64,000 bases of DNA, from assembly GCF_029852145.1 (NCBI RefSeq), contig NC_079974.1:21616082-21680081 (forward strand), read 5' to 3'. Position numbers and translations under genes: made by a program. Shown piece after piece: positions 23,542 through 35,749 of the stretch (the stretch's first letter is position 1; the number at the start of each line of letters is the position of its first letter). Source of the DNA: Microplitis mediator (taxonomy: Eukaryota > Arthropoda > Insecta > Hymenoptera > Braconidae). The notes under the pieces were generated by a model. The model saw only the letters and a list, made by a program, of their open reading frames with translations, was not told the DNA's origin and ran no database searches.

Positions 23542-24488
23542 CACGGAAAGAAAATTATGGGAAGTTTTCCTATGCATTATGGGAATGGTTCCTATAATGG
23601 TATGGGAACAGTACCTATACTACTATAGGGATGGTTCCCATATATTATGGGAACCATTCCGATAATATTATGGGAACCATTCCCATAATATTATGGGGAC
23701 CATTCCCATATCATTATGGGAACCATTCCCATAATGGTATGGGAATCATTCCCATATTATTATGGGAATGGTTCCCATATTGGTATAGGAACTATTCCTA
23801 TAATATTATGGGAACTATTCCCATAATGTTATGGGAACCATCCCTATAATATCATTAAACTTTTTTTTTGCACGATAGTGTAAAAATTTCCCAAAATTTG
23901 AATTTTCTTGAATGTTTTGTGCTGACAAAAAATTCTTGTTAAAAATTTTAATGTTTTTTGCCAAATACGATTTTTTTTTCAATGTTTGAATTTTTGTTTT
24001 TATGTTTAATAATATTTCTGTGTATTGTAGAAGTGATTACCACACTTTTCTTTAAATTAATTTTTTCATGATAATATGGGAACCATTCCCATAATATTAT
24101 AGGAATGGTTCCCATAATGATATGGGAATGGTTCCCATAATGGTATGGGAACCATTCCAATTGCATTATGGGAATCATTCCCATAATATTATGGGAATAG
24201 TTCCCATACTATTATAGGAATAGTTCCTATAAATTATAGGAACCATTCCCATAAATTATAGGAATGATTCCCATAATATTATAGAAAGTATTTCTATAAA
24301 TTATAGGAACCATTCCTATAGTGTTATGGGTATCATTCCCATAATTATAGGAACTATTCCTATAATTATGGGAAACATTCCTATAATTATAGGAACCGCT
24401 CCCATAATTTATGGTCGTAATTCCTATGATGGTATAGGAAAAAATTTCACAAAATTATGGGAACCGCTGCCATAATTTTCTTTCCGTG
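23542..24488. mobile_element. MITE made of iterated TATGGGAA/TTCCCATA palindromes
   Basis: Ends are CACGGAAAGAAAATTATGGG and its inverse. TA flanks at 23540-23541 and 24489-24490. Two blocks (23560-23860 and 24065-24480) consist almost wholly of ATGGGAA and TTCCCAT half-words, more than twenty in all, joined by short spacers such as CCA, TGG or TAA. An AT-rich spacer of about 200 bp separates the blocks. The apparent reading frames across it are repeat artefacts. Confidence 0.9.
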
Positions 24489-24558
24489 TACAAGTTTTGC
24501 TTCAATCGAATAATTTTCAAAAAATTTAAATTAGAATTTTTTTTTATCGCTAGTCGCT

Positions 24559-24660
24559 GGACTTGAACCGGAGAACATTTAAATTACATAAAACACTTGT
24601 AGTACCGCGTAAATTTATTCCATGTGCTAATTAACTGCCAACACCGCGGTAAAGAATTTA
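24559..24660 (-). tRNA. Degenerate tRNA-like sequence
   Basis: On the minus strand, TTAGCACATGG (near 24620-24630) and GGTTCAAGTCC (24559-24569) resemble A and B boxes of a pol III promoter at tRNA-like spacing. Stems do not fold convincingly. A tRNA-derived SINE remnant is the likeliest reading. Confidence 0.3.
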
Positions 24661-26183
24661 ATTCTCCAGATGATGAATCATAAGATTTTTTAAGGAAAAA
24701 ATCAAATTTTAAATTTCGTAGAAAATCGAGTCGATAATTTGGGATTGTTTGGAAATTTAATTGAGATAATGATGTTTTATTTTTCGAATTTTCAGTATGT
24801 GGTGTCGAGTTATGAATAATAGTCGGTTGCAAGAGTCAATATTTGTCATTTTTTAATAATATAAATGTTAATTAATATTAATTTGTATAACTCGGATTTA
24901 AATTCATTGAATAATAATAGTGCCACTAATCTATTTGTGTAGACTAATGGATCAATAAAAAAATATTTTATTACCATAAATGATTTATAATAACTTACAC
25001 TCATTTAAAATTCCATTTTTGATCAAAATTATCAGACAATAAAATTATTAAAATATATATTTATTTTTAGAAAATAAAAAATTAATTTTCAATTCTTTTT
25101 CATGTCAAAGTAAATTTTCCCTTCAAAAAATTGCTGTCATATATTTTTAAAATCGACACTAAAATTATAATTTTATTGTAAAGATGAAAAAATTATTTTC
25201 CGAGTACTTAAAAATAAAACTCGAGCTAAACGATGCAACGTACGATAAAAATATATGAGAAAACATTTACAGCAAATTTAATTTCCTACAAAAATGATTT
25301 TTATAAATTTTTCCATAAACTTTAAAGTTTACGAGTTATCTTCACTAATATTCAATTTTATTTATTATCAATTTAAAATAATAATAACAGTAATTTTCAA
25401 AAAATTAGTTTATTTGGCGCGATTCTTAAAACAAATTTAAAAAATAAAATATTTGATACTCTAGTAATAATAATTATCGATAAAACGGTTTTTGCACCTT
25501 TAGATTTTTTAATGGGTATTTTTCTATCACGAACATGCCATTTATCATAAATATATACCAGCCAAGTCATCAGACCGATATCATTGACAAATATTATTTA
25601 TTAGTATATTTATTACAACGTTCCATACATATTTTCCATCGAGATATTTATACATTACGACATTCATATAAATAGCGTTATTTATTTTTCGATATCTACT
25701 CAAAAAGATAAATTATAAAACTCATTTAATTTCAAACTCAATTTAATTATTTTCGTACAGAATAAACTACTTAATCACTTATATATACATACATATATAT
25801 TTTTTTTCTCAATAATTACACACATTTTTTTAATTAATAATTTTATATAGACGCGCCTTAATTATTTATCAGTAATGATTAATTACATATATATGACATC
25901 TTATGTAACTAAAATACCGAACGTTCATTAATTATTAATTAATTAAATGAGTAGAAAAAAAAAATAATTAATTTGACGTTTAGAATTTTTTACTTTAAAA
26001 TGAATGTAAAAATGATTTGAAAAGCCTACAAGCTTTTATATAAAAAAAAACCATTTACTTGTAACCGAAAAACAAAAAATAAATAAACCGCGAGCTTTCA
26101 CGGTCGAACTTGGAAAAACGTTGATGAAAAGAAGGTAAACAACATAATATATATAAAAATAAAAATAAAAAAAAATGATATAA
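24661..26183. other. AT-rich non-coding DNA
   Basis: No gene or clear repeat is seen. Runs of TATATA and poly-A dominate. Confidence 0.5.
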
Positions 26184-26660
26184 AATGTGGGCGCCCTCGA
26201 CCTCTTCTTCGGGTTCTGGTATAGTCCTACGCCTCCGAGGATGCCACTCTGCAGCCTGCCTTGACGTTTTTCTATCCGTCTACTCTAGAGCAAGCAAGCA
26301 ACTTATTTATTTTCAGTATACTAGTCCTGCGCGATGGGAAACGCCCCTCCATTTACACATTGAGCTTTTTTGGTAGTGGGAGTCATCAAGCTCGGGGGGT
26401 AAGCAGGAGGAAAAGCTCGCGGTGTTCAAGGGGGAAGCTTTTATGCGGGTGCAGCCGGGAAAGTTTTAGTTTAGTGGGAGGGAAAAGCTTCTATGGTGGT
26501 AGTAGTAGTGGTCGGGGTGGGTGGCAATGGGGTGAAAGGGAAACGCTTCAGGGGGTTTAAAGCGCCCTCTCGCTCGGCAGGTCGTACCAAATGAGGTGGG
26601 AGAAACAGGAGACCCGGGCAGTGCAAGCCGGGCAGTCTGCCCGATGATATCGGTTCCTTG
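26184..26660. other. GC-rich island of unknown role
   Basis: The GC content jumps sharply against both flanks. The plus strand is GGG/AAG-rich from 26390 to 26560. Open frames exist in several phases (plus 26185-26376 and 26261-26560, minus 26466-26699), but none has a recognisable domain. GGTAGTAGTAGTGG-type repeats inflate them. It could be a non-coding first exon or promoter, or a short exon of a large host gene. Confidence 0.4.
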
Positions 26661-29368
26661 ATATATTCCTTTGTTAATATCTTTACTTGATAAAATCATT
26701 TTTGCCGCTATTTAGTGACTCACCACGGTTGTGTTTTTATTTTTTTTTTTTTAATAAACTATTTTTTCAATTTTTAGTACTTGTGTATTTTTTTAATTTT
26801 TCCTTCTTTACAAACATTAATTTTTTTTTTATTTTTTGTGAAATTTTTTTGTCTAAAGGACGACGTAACAGGTTGGTTTGTTGAATTTATAAATCTTATT
26901 TTTTCATAAATTTTTTTTCAATTTTTCAGTCAGTGCTTAGTGAGATAGTGAATTTAATTAACTTTATTATTATTTTAAAGAAGGATAGAGTGGTAGACAT
27001 AATGATAATAATTATATAGTAAAAAAAAAAAATGGCAAAGTGAGGAAATAAACGTAGGTAGGGAAATTACTTCTCACTTGATCGGGGTATTTTTCCCTGT
27101 GAAAACTGTTGCGCCTCGAGCCGACCCAGTCTTTGTTAGGTCAAAAAAAAAATAGTCTACGAGTTTTTTTTAACAAAGCATACAATTAATTACACGTTTT
27201 TTTGGACTGATTGAAGAGTGTCACGTTTTTTCCGACAAAAGGGTAACTTTAGTACAACCAACTCAATAGCCGGAGTGTTGAAAAAAAAAAATTACTAATA
27301 ATAATAATAATAATAATGAAATAAAAAAATGATGGTAAGACTCAAAGGAAAATCTTTTAGTCATTTTTTTTTTTTTCAATCTGTCGTACAAAAGAAGCTT
27401 GACCATGTTTTACTTTTTTTACCTTTTTTTTATAGCGTTGAAAGGAAAAAAATAGATATGAATTGAAATATAATAGACTTTTTGTTTGGCTTACTCAATT
27501 TTTTTTCAGATTCGGTATTTTTTGTTATCCGTGACCTTTCCATTTTTATTTTCAGCAAAAAAAGTTTTTTGCAAAAATTATATATTTTTTTTTTCGTCAA
27601 TAATTAATATGCTGACATTTCAAAAATTTTTTTTTTTAATTTTGAATTTAAAAATAATTTCAAGTTTAAGCAGCAGAAAACAATTTTTTTTTGTAGTCAC
27701 TTTGAAATTTTTGTACTAGTGAATTTTGGAACTTCGATTGAGATGTAAACAAATTTTTTTTTGAATTCGATTGACAAGAAAAAATAAATTTTTTTTTGAA
27801 AGTTAATTCGTTCGGCCCGAAAATGAAAAATGGAAAATTTGTCTTATTTTTTAAGATAACAGTCAATAGCGGATTTAAAATTCAAACCTGAATTTTTTTC
27901 CGTGTCCCCATTCCACCCCACCCTCCCCTAAATAAATAAATAATAAAAACAGCAAATATCGTATTGAAAAATAATAGCACGCGTAGATTTTGTTGAGCTA
28001 TAAAATTTTCTCCATAAACATCTCTGGAATATATAAATATATATTTTATTAAGAGTAAGGTGTTTAGAGGAGCGAAAAAATTGTAAAGCAATTTCACGAA
28101 AGAAGGGAAAACAAATGGGGCAGAGAAAGGGCGTAAATGACATCTTGTACCTACAGGAAAGAAAAATAGGGAGAAAATGTTTAATAAAGATAATACGTTC
28201 ATACAATAAAATCCATCAGCACGAAAAATGTCACGGGCAAAAAGTTAAAAAGTTATATCGGTCTTATTTTCTAAGCTCTCAGAATTTCCACGCTCAACGC
28301 ATACACAAGTAAAGGAATTTTATCTATTCAACAGTCGTAGAAAATTCAGTCGACAGAATACGTGAAAATAAAAAAGGCTTAATGACCATAAGAAAATCGG
28401 TATTTGAATGTCGTCGCATTCAGAATATACCCGTCGAGTGTTTAAGCTTTCAGTGACAAGGGTACTTTTCAAGAGATTTCACTTTTTCGTGAGTTTACTC
28501 CATCCTCGGTCCTCTTTATTTCTCATCCTTATTTATTTCTCATGAGCATGTCTCTCGGGCGTTTCGCGCGCGGTTACCTTCGATGCGCGTGAGTAAGTGG
28601 TCTGTACCTATATTACTAAGCTCTGAGTCGGTTTATTCCGTGACAGGGTCACCTGTTGACCTACTTTACGTAACGTTCATGTGGGCCAGTGTGTTAGTTA
28701 TTTTCTCTCGTTTTCTCTCTCATTATATGTATACATATATTTATTATATATACAATAACTTACCCTGTATACGCGTACTTCTCATTTACTAACTATTATT
28801 TCTCATTGTTTTGTCGTTATAAACTTTTTTTTTATACTCGACGGTTAAACTAATTTTTTACTCGGCCATTGTTTTGATATTTTTTATACTTTTCTATTAG
28901 AAAAAAAATTGACTCGTAATTTACTTGCTCGTTTTACCAAACGGAAAGTTAACATTTTTAATATAATGATAATTATGAAAATTTAATGATATTTTATTTA
29001 TAGTATTTATAACCTGGGCTCCTTAAATTATTTCACTCTATTTAATTTATTTCCTGTTGTCAGTTTCGTTGATATTTAACATAATTGTGTATCATAAATT
29101 TCCGATAATTGTTTTATTTATTAATTTATATTATCATTGTTATTTTTTTTTAGCTTAGTAGAGTTTGTATCAAGCAATTGAGTGCTTTTTAATTGAATTA
29201 TAGATTTAATGGCTTTAATTATTATACAAGAGACTAATATTTTCATTAGTAAATTATTTTTATTAAATATTTATTAATAGATATTAGAATGGCTTTTTTT
29301 TTATGACAATTTTATTTTTTAACTTATTTTAATGTTAAAAATTATTCAGATAATTTTTTTTTTAATTA
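26661..29368. other. AT-rich non-coding DNA with one GC-richer patch
   Basis: Frames at 27486-28312 are poly-T/A driven and overlap on both strands. At 28540-28690 a GC-richer patch (GGGCGTTTCGCGCGCGGTTAC) may be regulatory. No gene is supported. Confidence 0.4.
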
Positions 29369-30042
29369 CACTGTAAAAAATCAGGAGTGAATTCGAAGTA
29401 ATTACGGATTAAAGTAAAATCCGTAATTACTCCGACGCTTGGAGTCCCGGAATTTTTCCAAAAAATCGCTTCGCATACGAAGTAAATAGGGAGTTTTTTT
29501 ATTTCATTGCACGGAAAAAAATGAACTGTATAAATTGATAATGACAAGTAATATAATGATAAAGTGATCAGTAAATAGCATCATTCTAAATAGTAATTTT
29601 TTCATTTATTTTTAAAACGTGAATAATTACAGGATAAGTATGAAAATTTATTGTCTATGCAAGAAAAATTACTATTTGAACTTTAAAAATCGTAACTGAT
29701 ACTTAGAAAATAGACGACACGTATTATAAAATTTACTATTTGAATGTTAAAATTCCCCATATTGACAACCGGGTCCCGGGTTATAATTTCAAATAGTAAT
29801 TTTTAAAGTTTATTTTTTTCCGTGTGGTGATTTGAATTTTATTTAAATCCGCATTCACTCTGATCCGGAGTTTTGTTATTAAAATACTCCCCATTGGACC
29901 CATACGAAAAAAATATATATCCGGATATAGATTTTTATCTTTGGGGAGTAAATTTCACTCCGAGGGGATTAAGTAAATAAACAGTCATCCGGTCCGCATT
30001 CACTCCGGATTTAATCCGCGTTCACTCAAAATTTTTACAGTG
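29369..30042. mobile_element. MITE with CACTGTAAAAAATCAGGAGTG ends, carrying a nested MITE
   Basis: TA flanks at 29367-29368 and 30043-30044. Ends are CACTGTAAAAAATCAGGAG and TTTTTACAGTG. The body repeats CGGAGTGAA/TTCACTCCGG and CCGTAATTAC words in both orientations. It is interrupted at 29510-29824. Confidence 0.85.
29510..29824. mobile_element. Nested CACGGAAAAAAAT-ended MITE
   Basis: Ends CACGGAAAAAAATGAACTG and (inverted) CACGGAAAAAAATAAACTT enclose AAATAGTAATTTTT-type words. The flanks TTG and TGG do not give a clean duplication. Confidence 0.65.
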
Positions 30043-30079
30043 TAGTATGCGGCAAAATTTTAAATTGCGAATTTATACG

Positions 30080-30621
30080 CACGAAAAAAAAATCTTAACG
30101 ATCACCATCTTGTAATAGAGGGTGATTACCATCTGTATGTGATAATCATTATCACGCTTTTATGTTAACGATTCGTTGATGTACCTGAAGATCGGAACGT
30201 TTTTCGCGGAACGAAAATATGAAAATAAAATGAAAAGTAGAATATTTATTGGAACTAGATTTTTAAAATTTTTCGCACAGGTGCTAGTATGTCAGCCGAA
30301 AATTGCAGCCACCCCCAGCTACCTCTTAAGTCACCTCAGCATTTTCGTCGCGCGAAAAACTCTGATCTTCAGGTGAATATTCGTTGCTCGTATAGTAATA
30401 ATTACTATTGCCGATAGTAATAGTTACCATCTAGATCGTAATATTCCTTATGTCTGAAAAAATTTTAATTTTGCCTTCTAACATAGTAATGATTATCATC
30501 GCAGATAAGAATGTTTACCATCTCCGATAGGAAAAGTTAACATAAAAGAATGAGAATCGTTAAAATGTAATGATGGGAATAATTACTAGTTAAGATGAGT
30601 ATTACCCCTTTTTTTTCAGTG
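30080..30621. mobile_element. Probable MITE built from GATGGTAATCATTA words, with an inner fold-back
   Basis: Ends are CACGAAAAAAAAATCTTAAC and TTTTTTTTCAGTG. The body repeats GATGGTAA, TAATCATTATCA and TAACGAT words. An inner inverted repeat pairs 30179-30212 (GTACCTGAAGATCGGAACGT) with 30340-30375 (CTGATCTTCAGGTGAATATT), which looks like a second insertion. There is no clean target duplication. Confidence 0.55.
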
Positions 30622-33600
30622 TATAATTTTTTTTTCGTAATTTCGGTGTATGAGAATTGTTCCATAAAATTTTTAATTTAAATTTAATGAAGAGAATTTC
30701 AAAGTAAAAATTTGAAAATAAATTTTGTTTCATTTCGACACGACAATTTTTTACTCGACTCACTTTTTTAAACTGCATCTCTTTTTTACGTACAAATAAT
30801 TATTTTACAATTTTTTTAAATAGTATCAACACTCGTAATGAATATAAAACTTAATTGAGTAATAATTGAGTGATAAAACGGTGAAAATAATTCGATTAAA
30901 GTATAAATTAATGTATTACTATTTAAATTGATAAATACTCCAAGTTGAGTAATAAAATACGTTAGTATCCCATAAAACAGTCGTTGCAACAAAGTAACCG
31001 AAGAAAATATGTTTATAGTATAAATAAAAGTGAAAAATAGTAGACAGGGGAATACTTAGTAAAAACGTCTATAGATACGTTGAGAAAATGAACAAAGTAC
31101 GCAAAAGTTTACCCGTAATATTCACGTAAGCTATTTTTTCCGATCTCAGGTGTCTTGCATTCTCTTTTAAATCCATATTACTTTTTGCAAAACTTTATTT
31201 TTTATTTCATAGATTAGTATTTTTTATACTTTTCATAAATTCAGTCAGAGGTTAATGGGTTACAGGACTAAATATCCCCGGCAAAAATATGACAAATAAG
31301 TAATTAATCATATTAATATTCACCGTCAACATTAGAATCGTACTGTCCCCTTTTTTCATATATTTAATATATGTGCATTTACTTTTTAATCTATAAATTA
31401 ATTTTTTTCATACTTATATATTTATTCAGAGGTCAATGGCCTTTAATATACATCGTGAGCTATATGAGCTTATAAAAACTTATGAAAATGCCTCGAGCTC
31501 TTTATCGACAAATACAAACTCTATATCGTACAAAATATATATGAAAATATTTTCCGCAAGAGTTTTTAATTCGATTCGATAACTTATCCAATAAAAATTG
31601 TTTTTAATTTACTTTCAATAAATAAAGTATATATATATATAAGTATATATTGTTGTAATTAAAAAAAAATATTTTTTTAGTTTCGAAATACAATTAACTT
31701 GAGTACTACGTGTTTTAATTACATTTATAGAAGTTTGTTCTGACGTCAATTACAGTGTCACGTCACACGCAATTAGCAAATGATTACGATTCGAAAAAAA
31801 AGTGATACATGTTTTATTACTTTAATTAAAGAAAATAACTATATAAAATTGATTAAAATAAAATTTTCTATTAAATTAGAAAAAAAAAAAAACAGTAAAT
31901 TAATTTTATTTCTTTTTTTACTGCAGTCTTTTTATTTCTATTGATACTTTTTTTAAAGATTAGTAAAAATAGTGTATTGGGTAGAAGATGGCGAAGGGTC
32001 AGAGAGAAATGTGAGCTAGCTTACACTACCGATCAATAGCTACAGGTGGCAGCCATTTCCCTTTACTCACTACATATAGCTTTCTTCGTTTCCTCTCTAT
32101 CTTTCCATTTCTTCTCTTCTCTTATTTTCTCTTCTGGAAACGTCTAGTCTCTCAATGCTATACATTGTGCAACGGCATTAGTGTTAACTTTTCCTTGGTG
32201 AGAAATAAAAATATCGAGTATCAGAAAATCATTCGTGAAAATTTAATCGTAAAAAAATACTTGGATGCTGTGATTTAAAAATTTTAAATTCATTTTATGA
32301 AAAGTATTTTGAATTTTTGATACAATCATCATTAATATTCTAGGGTTTATTACGTAAGTAATTTATGTGATAACTACGAGATTAATCTAATCGTCGATTT
32401 GTTAATGAGACCTAGTTAATGCGAACCAACTAAACAGTTATCATGGAATATTAATATTATTATTAATGCTTCTATTAAATTTACAAAATAGCGAATGTCT
32501 GTTTCGCTATACTGGATTATTATCATTATTGTTATTGTGAGAGGAAGGGACACAAAATGGGTTAGAATAAAAATTTTTTAAAATAATTCTTCATTAAATT
32601 AATCACCATAAGGTAGACTTTTTTTTACAATTTTTATATTTTTTAAATTTATAGAATTTTTTAAAATTTTCCTGACTGTATGATACTGAAGTCAGCGGAC
32701 GTCTAATAGTTTTTGAATTTTTCTAAAAACGATAAATTTCACAAAAAAAAATATTTAAAAAATTGCACCTACAGTTTTTAAAATTTTCTACCATATTTTT
32801 AATTTTATTTTTTTTTTAAATCAAATTGTTGAAAAAAAAATTCAAAAATTTTTAATTGTCTGCTAACTTCAGAATCATCATTAAATTAATCACCATAAGG
32901 TAGACTTTTTTTTACAATTTTTAAATTTATAGAATTTTAAAAAATTTTCCTGACTGTATGATACTGAAGTCAGCGGACATCTGATAGTTTTTGAATTTTT
33001 CTAAAAACGATAAATTTCACAAAAAAAAATATTTAAAAAATTGCACCTACAGTTTTCTAAATTTTCTACCTGTGCATATTTTTAGTTTTTTTTTTTTTTT
33101 AAATTAAATTGTTGAAGAAAAAATTCAAAAATTTTTAATTATCTGGTAACTTCAGGATCATCATTAAATTAATCACCATACGGTAGACTTTTTTTTCAAT
33201 TTTTAAAATTTATAGAATTTTTTAAACTTTTCCTGACTGTTCATTTTTCCAAAGGCTTTCTACTAATCTTGACAGTTCCTTGCATGTTTGCCATGTCCTA
33301 GAATACCTCAGTCGGTTTTATAATTTTTTCAAATGTTCCCGCCACTAGAAATTTTTTTTTACGGATTTTAATCAGATTTTAACTCATTTTTAAACCCATA
33401 CTACTCCAATTATATTTATTAATATTTCTATTAAAAAAAAAACAATAGTGAGACAGTAAGAGCCTTTAAAATAATTAAGACAACATTATTATAAGTGTAA
33501 AAATAAAAATCCTATTGTTTGATAATTTTCACAATTATATAGCAGAAAGTACACGTCGGTTGACCATAAGAAGCTTAGTAACTACCCCATTGGGCACGTG

Positions 33601-34537
33601 AGCTCACAAGGCCATTTCCTAGGGGTTGTTCTCGCGTGGGAAGTAATTCCGGTTCGCTGCAGTTTACGTCAACTTAATTTAATTTTATATTTTTGTTTGA
33701 CCGCAACATTATTTTACAACCTTCCTGTTTATTTTCATGCTCACGTTTTTAACTTCCTTCCTTCCCTACTTACTCGCTTACTTACTTATCAGTCTTTTAC
33801 GTTTCACTTTTCTCTTTTACGTTTCTCGTAGCTTCTATTTATTCAGCAATAATTACGAATAATGTTAAATTTATTCCGTCTTCACTTGACTCAGAGTCTT
33901 AGTATTTCTAAGAGATAAAAATATATATATATATATCTGTCTGCAGAGTGTAAATGATGCAGTAGTTGGTATTAATGGAAGTTACAGTTAGTGCTTTTTT
34001 CCAACGTAAAGGCAACTGAGTATATCACAGAAGTAAGAATTGAATTGGAGAGAAAGTGAAATACGTCACTGAATTATAAAAATGAAATTTAAATTTAATT
34101 TTTTTCTTTGATGAAATTTTACATTTCATCTTTGGCTGACTAATCAGACGTGGTCTTTAATTTAATTTTATTTTACGCTCCGAGTCTTTCAATTCAAAAT
34201 TTAATTAAAATTATGATAAATAAATATTTCAATTTTTTTAAAATTCCTCAGATCTAATTTCAACTGTACAAATTTAATGAGTCAGATAAAAGAAAAATTA
34301 TACGAAGAACTGATTCCTCTTTGATCGAGCTATTAAATATTTTATTTCTTCCTCAATTCACTTTTGAAATTTAATATGCAGATACAATATATATTTTAAG
34401 GCAACTGGAAATTGATCTATAAAAATATATATTTCAGTATCAGAACTTAAAACTTTTTTTTACGCTTCAAGTCAGATAATATTGAGCTTAAAAAAGTCGG
34501 GAAAAAATTAATTAAATGTTCTCTTATTCGCCATTAA
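30622..34537. other. AT-rich non-coding DNA
   Basis: Patches of higher complexity without coding support lie at 31980-32200 (a TTCTCTTCTC pyrimidine-rich run) and 33545-33670 (CACGTGAGCTCACAAGGCC). These could be enhancers or an unrecognised exon. Confidence 0.4.
32592..33243. repeat. Tandem array, about 285-bp unit, 2.3 copies
   Basis: Units begin with CATTAAATTAATCACCATA at 32592, 32879 and 33162. Each contains CCTGACTGT, GAAGTCAGCGGAC and AAAATTGCACCTACAGTTTT. The last unit is cut off after about 80 bases. Confidence 0.9.
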
Positions 34538-35266
34538 GGGGGATAGCCACTGTGAGGATCGAAAAAAAAGGTGATTTTCAGGAATTTTTTTGACTGGAAT
34601 AATAAAGGAATTTGGGGATCGGGTTTTTTTTGTTTTCTAAAGTATACATTGAAGATAATTCTCCTAAATTTTCATTAAAAAATATCATGTTGTTACAAAG
34701 TTATAAGCATTTTTGTGGAGCAACAAAAAAATTTCCCCCACCACGGTGTCATCTCTAACTCAAAAACGGATTATCAGAAACAAAAAAACCAAACGGCGTT
34801 GTAATCTGTATGCATGTGGTTATCGTTCCACGTAGGAGATTTTGAAAATTTGAATTTGAAAAAAAATGGCGACATATTAAAAATTTATTCGTTATTTTTT
34901 CTCATTTTTTTTGGATTCAAACAGCCCTAAAAAATCTTAAAAATCAAAATTTTCAAAATCCTGTAGGTGCAACTTTAGCTACTGAATAGACGATTACGGC
35001 GAAAAAAAAAGTTGCAAATCGGTTGATATTTATGCAAATTACAGATGCCACCAGTTCAAAAAAAGTAGTTTCGAGAAAAAGGCGTTTGAATTTTTTAGTC
35101 GATGCAACGGTCAGTTGACGCGCTGTCACAAAAATGACTATAACTTGAAAAATATTCCGAATTTTCATATAAAACTCTAGATACATATTTTTGTACATAT
35201 ACACTTTGATTTAATAAAAAAAAAAAAAAATTTTTTTTTAAATTTCACAGTGGCTATCCCCCTTAA
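34534..35266. mobile_element. TTAA-flanked non-autonomous element related to the Kolobok-like transposon
   Basis: The element is 34538-35262 (725 bp) with TIR GGGGGATAGCCACTGTGA on both sides, flanked by TTAA at 34534-34537 and 35263-35266. It has no transposase. Its interior at about 35040-35100 (ACCAGTTCAAAAAAAGTAGT and AGTTTCGAGAAAAAGGCG) matches the non-coding part of the 999-3814 transposon at about 1508-1560 (ACCAGTTCAGAAAACATAGT and AGTTTTGAGAAAAACGCA). Confidence 0.85.
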
Positions 35267-35494
35267 ATTATTTATAAAAATAACTCCCATTACTCGTTTT
35301 TTTCAATAAAAAAAAAATAATAAGAGCTTGCAAGTTTAAATTTATCAGATAATTTTTTATATTGACCCCGTCTGGTAAGTGACCTCAGTGGTCGTTTACT
35401 AATGTAGTTTTTAGTTAAACTCCGGGGAGTCTGTAGTCTGGGGTGATGTAAATGTGGTAGTAATGTAATAGAAGTAAAGGATCTCTTTGTTTAG

Positions 35495-35640
35495 TGAGCG
35501 ACTCGAAGGAGAGCGAGTGTGTATCTGATCAGCCGCAACAAGTAGTCAAGCTGCGAGACCGAGCGGCCGTCGTCGCGCCACATGACCTCGACACATCCAA
35601 TCCCATGTTACATAGAGATGTATCAAATCTATATATAATA
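35495..35640 (+). CDS. Candidate internal or 5' exon, unknown protein
   Basis: A pyrimidine-rich acceptor-like CTCTTTGTTTAG ends at 35494. After it, a frame reads SDSKESECVSDQPQQVVKLR and on through RDRAAVVAPHDLDTSNPMLH, using far more G and C than the neighbours. The frame then runs into (TA)n DNA at 35630, so the exon must end before that. GATGTA at about 35618 is a poor donor. No domain is recognised. A non-coding conserved island is the alternative. Confidence 0.35.
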
Positions 35641-35749
35641 TATACATATATATATATATATACAAATATGTGGGTTTATATGTATATATACGTACGAACT
35701 TGGAGTATTTGTCAAAACAATCTGGCTACATTTATTTCAAATAAATAAA

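Noticed and set aside
23631..24184. Tyr/Pro-rich repeated peptides on both strands
   Set aside because: They are translations of the ATGGGAA palindrome MITE. No start, splice or domain evidence supports them.
23542..24488. CRISPR-like array appearance (short repeats with short spacers)
   Set aside because: The window is eukaryotic, the repeats are palindromes with variable 3-5 base gaps, and the block is bounded by TIRs and TA.
28583..28792. 69-aa frame with a GTGAGT-like donor near its start
   Set aside because: It runs into TATATA low-complexity DNA and has no domain. The donor lies inside the second codon region without a supporting acceptor.
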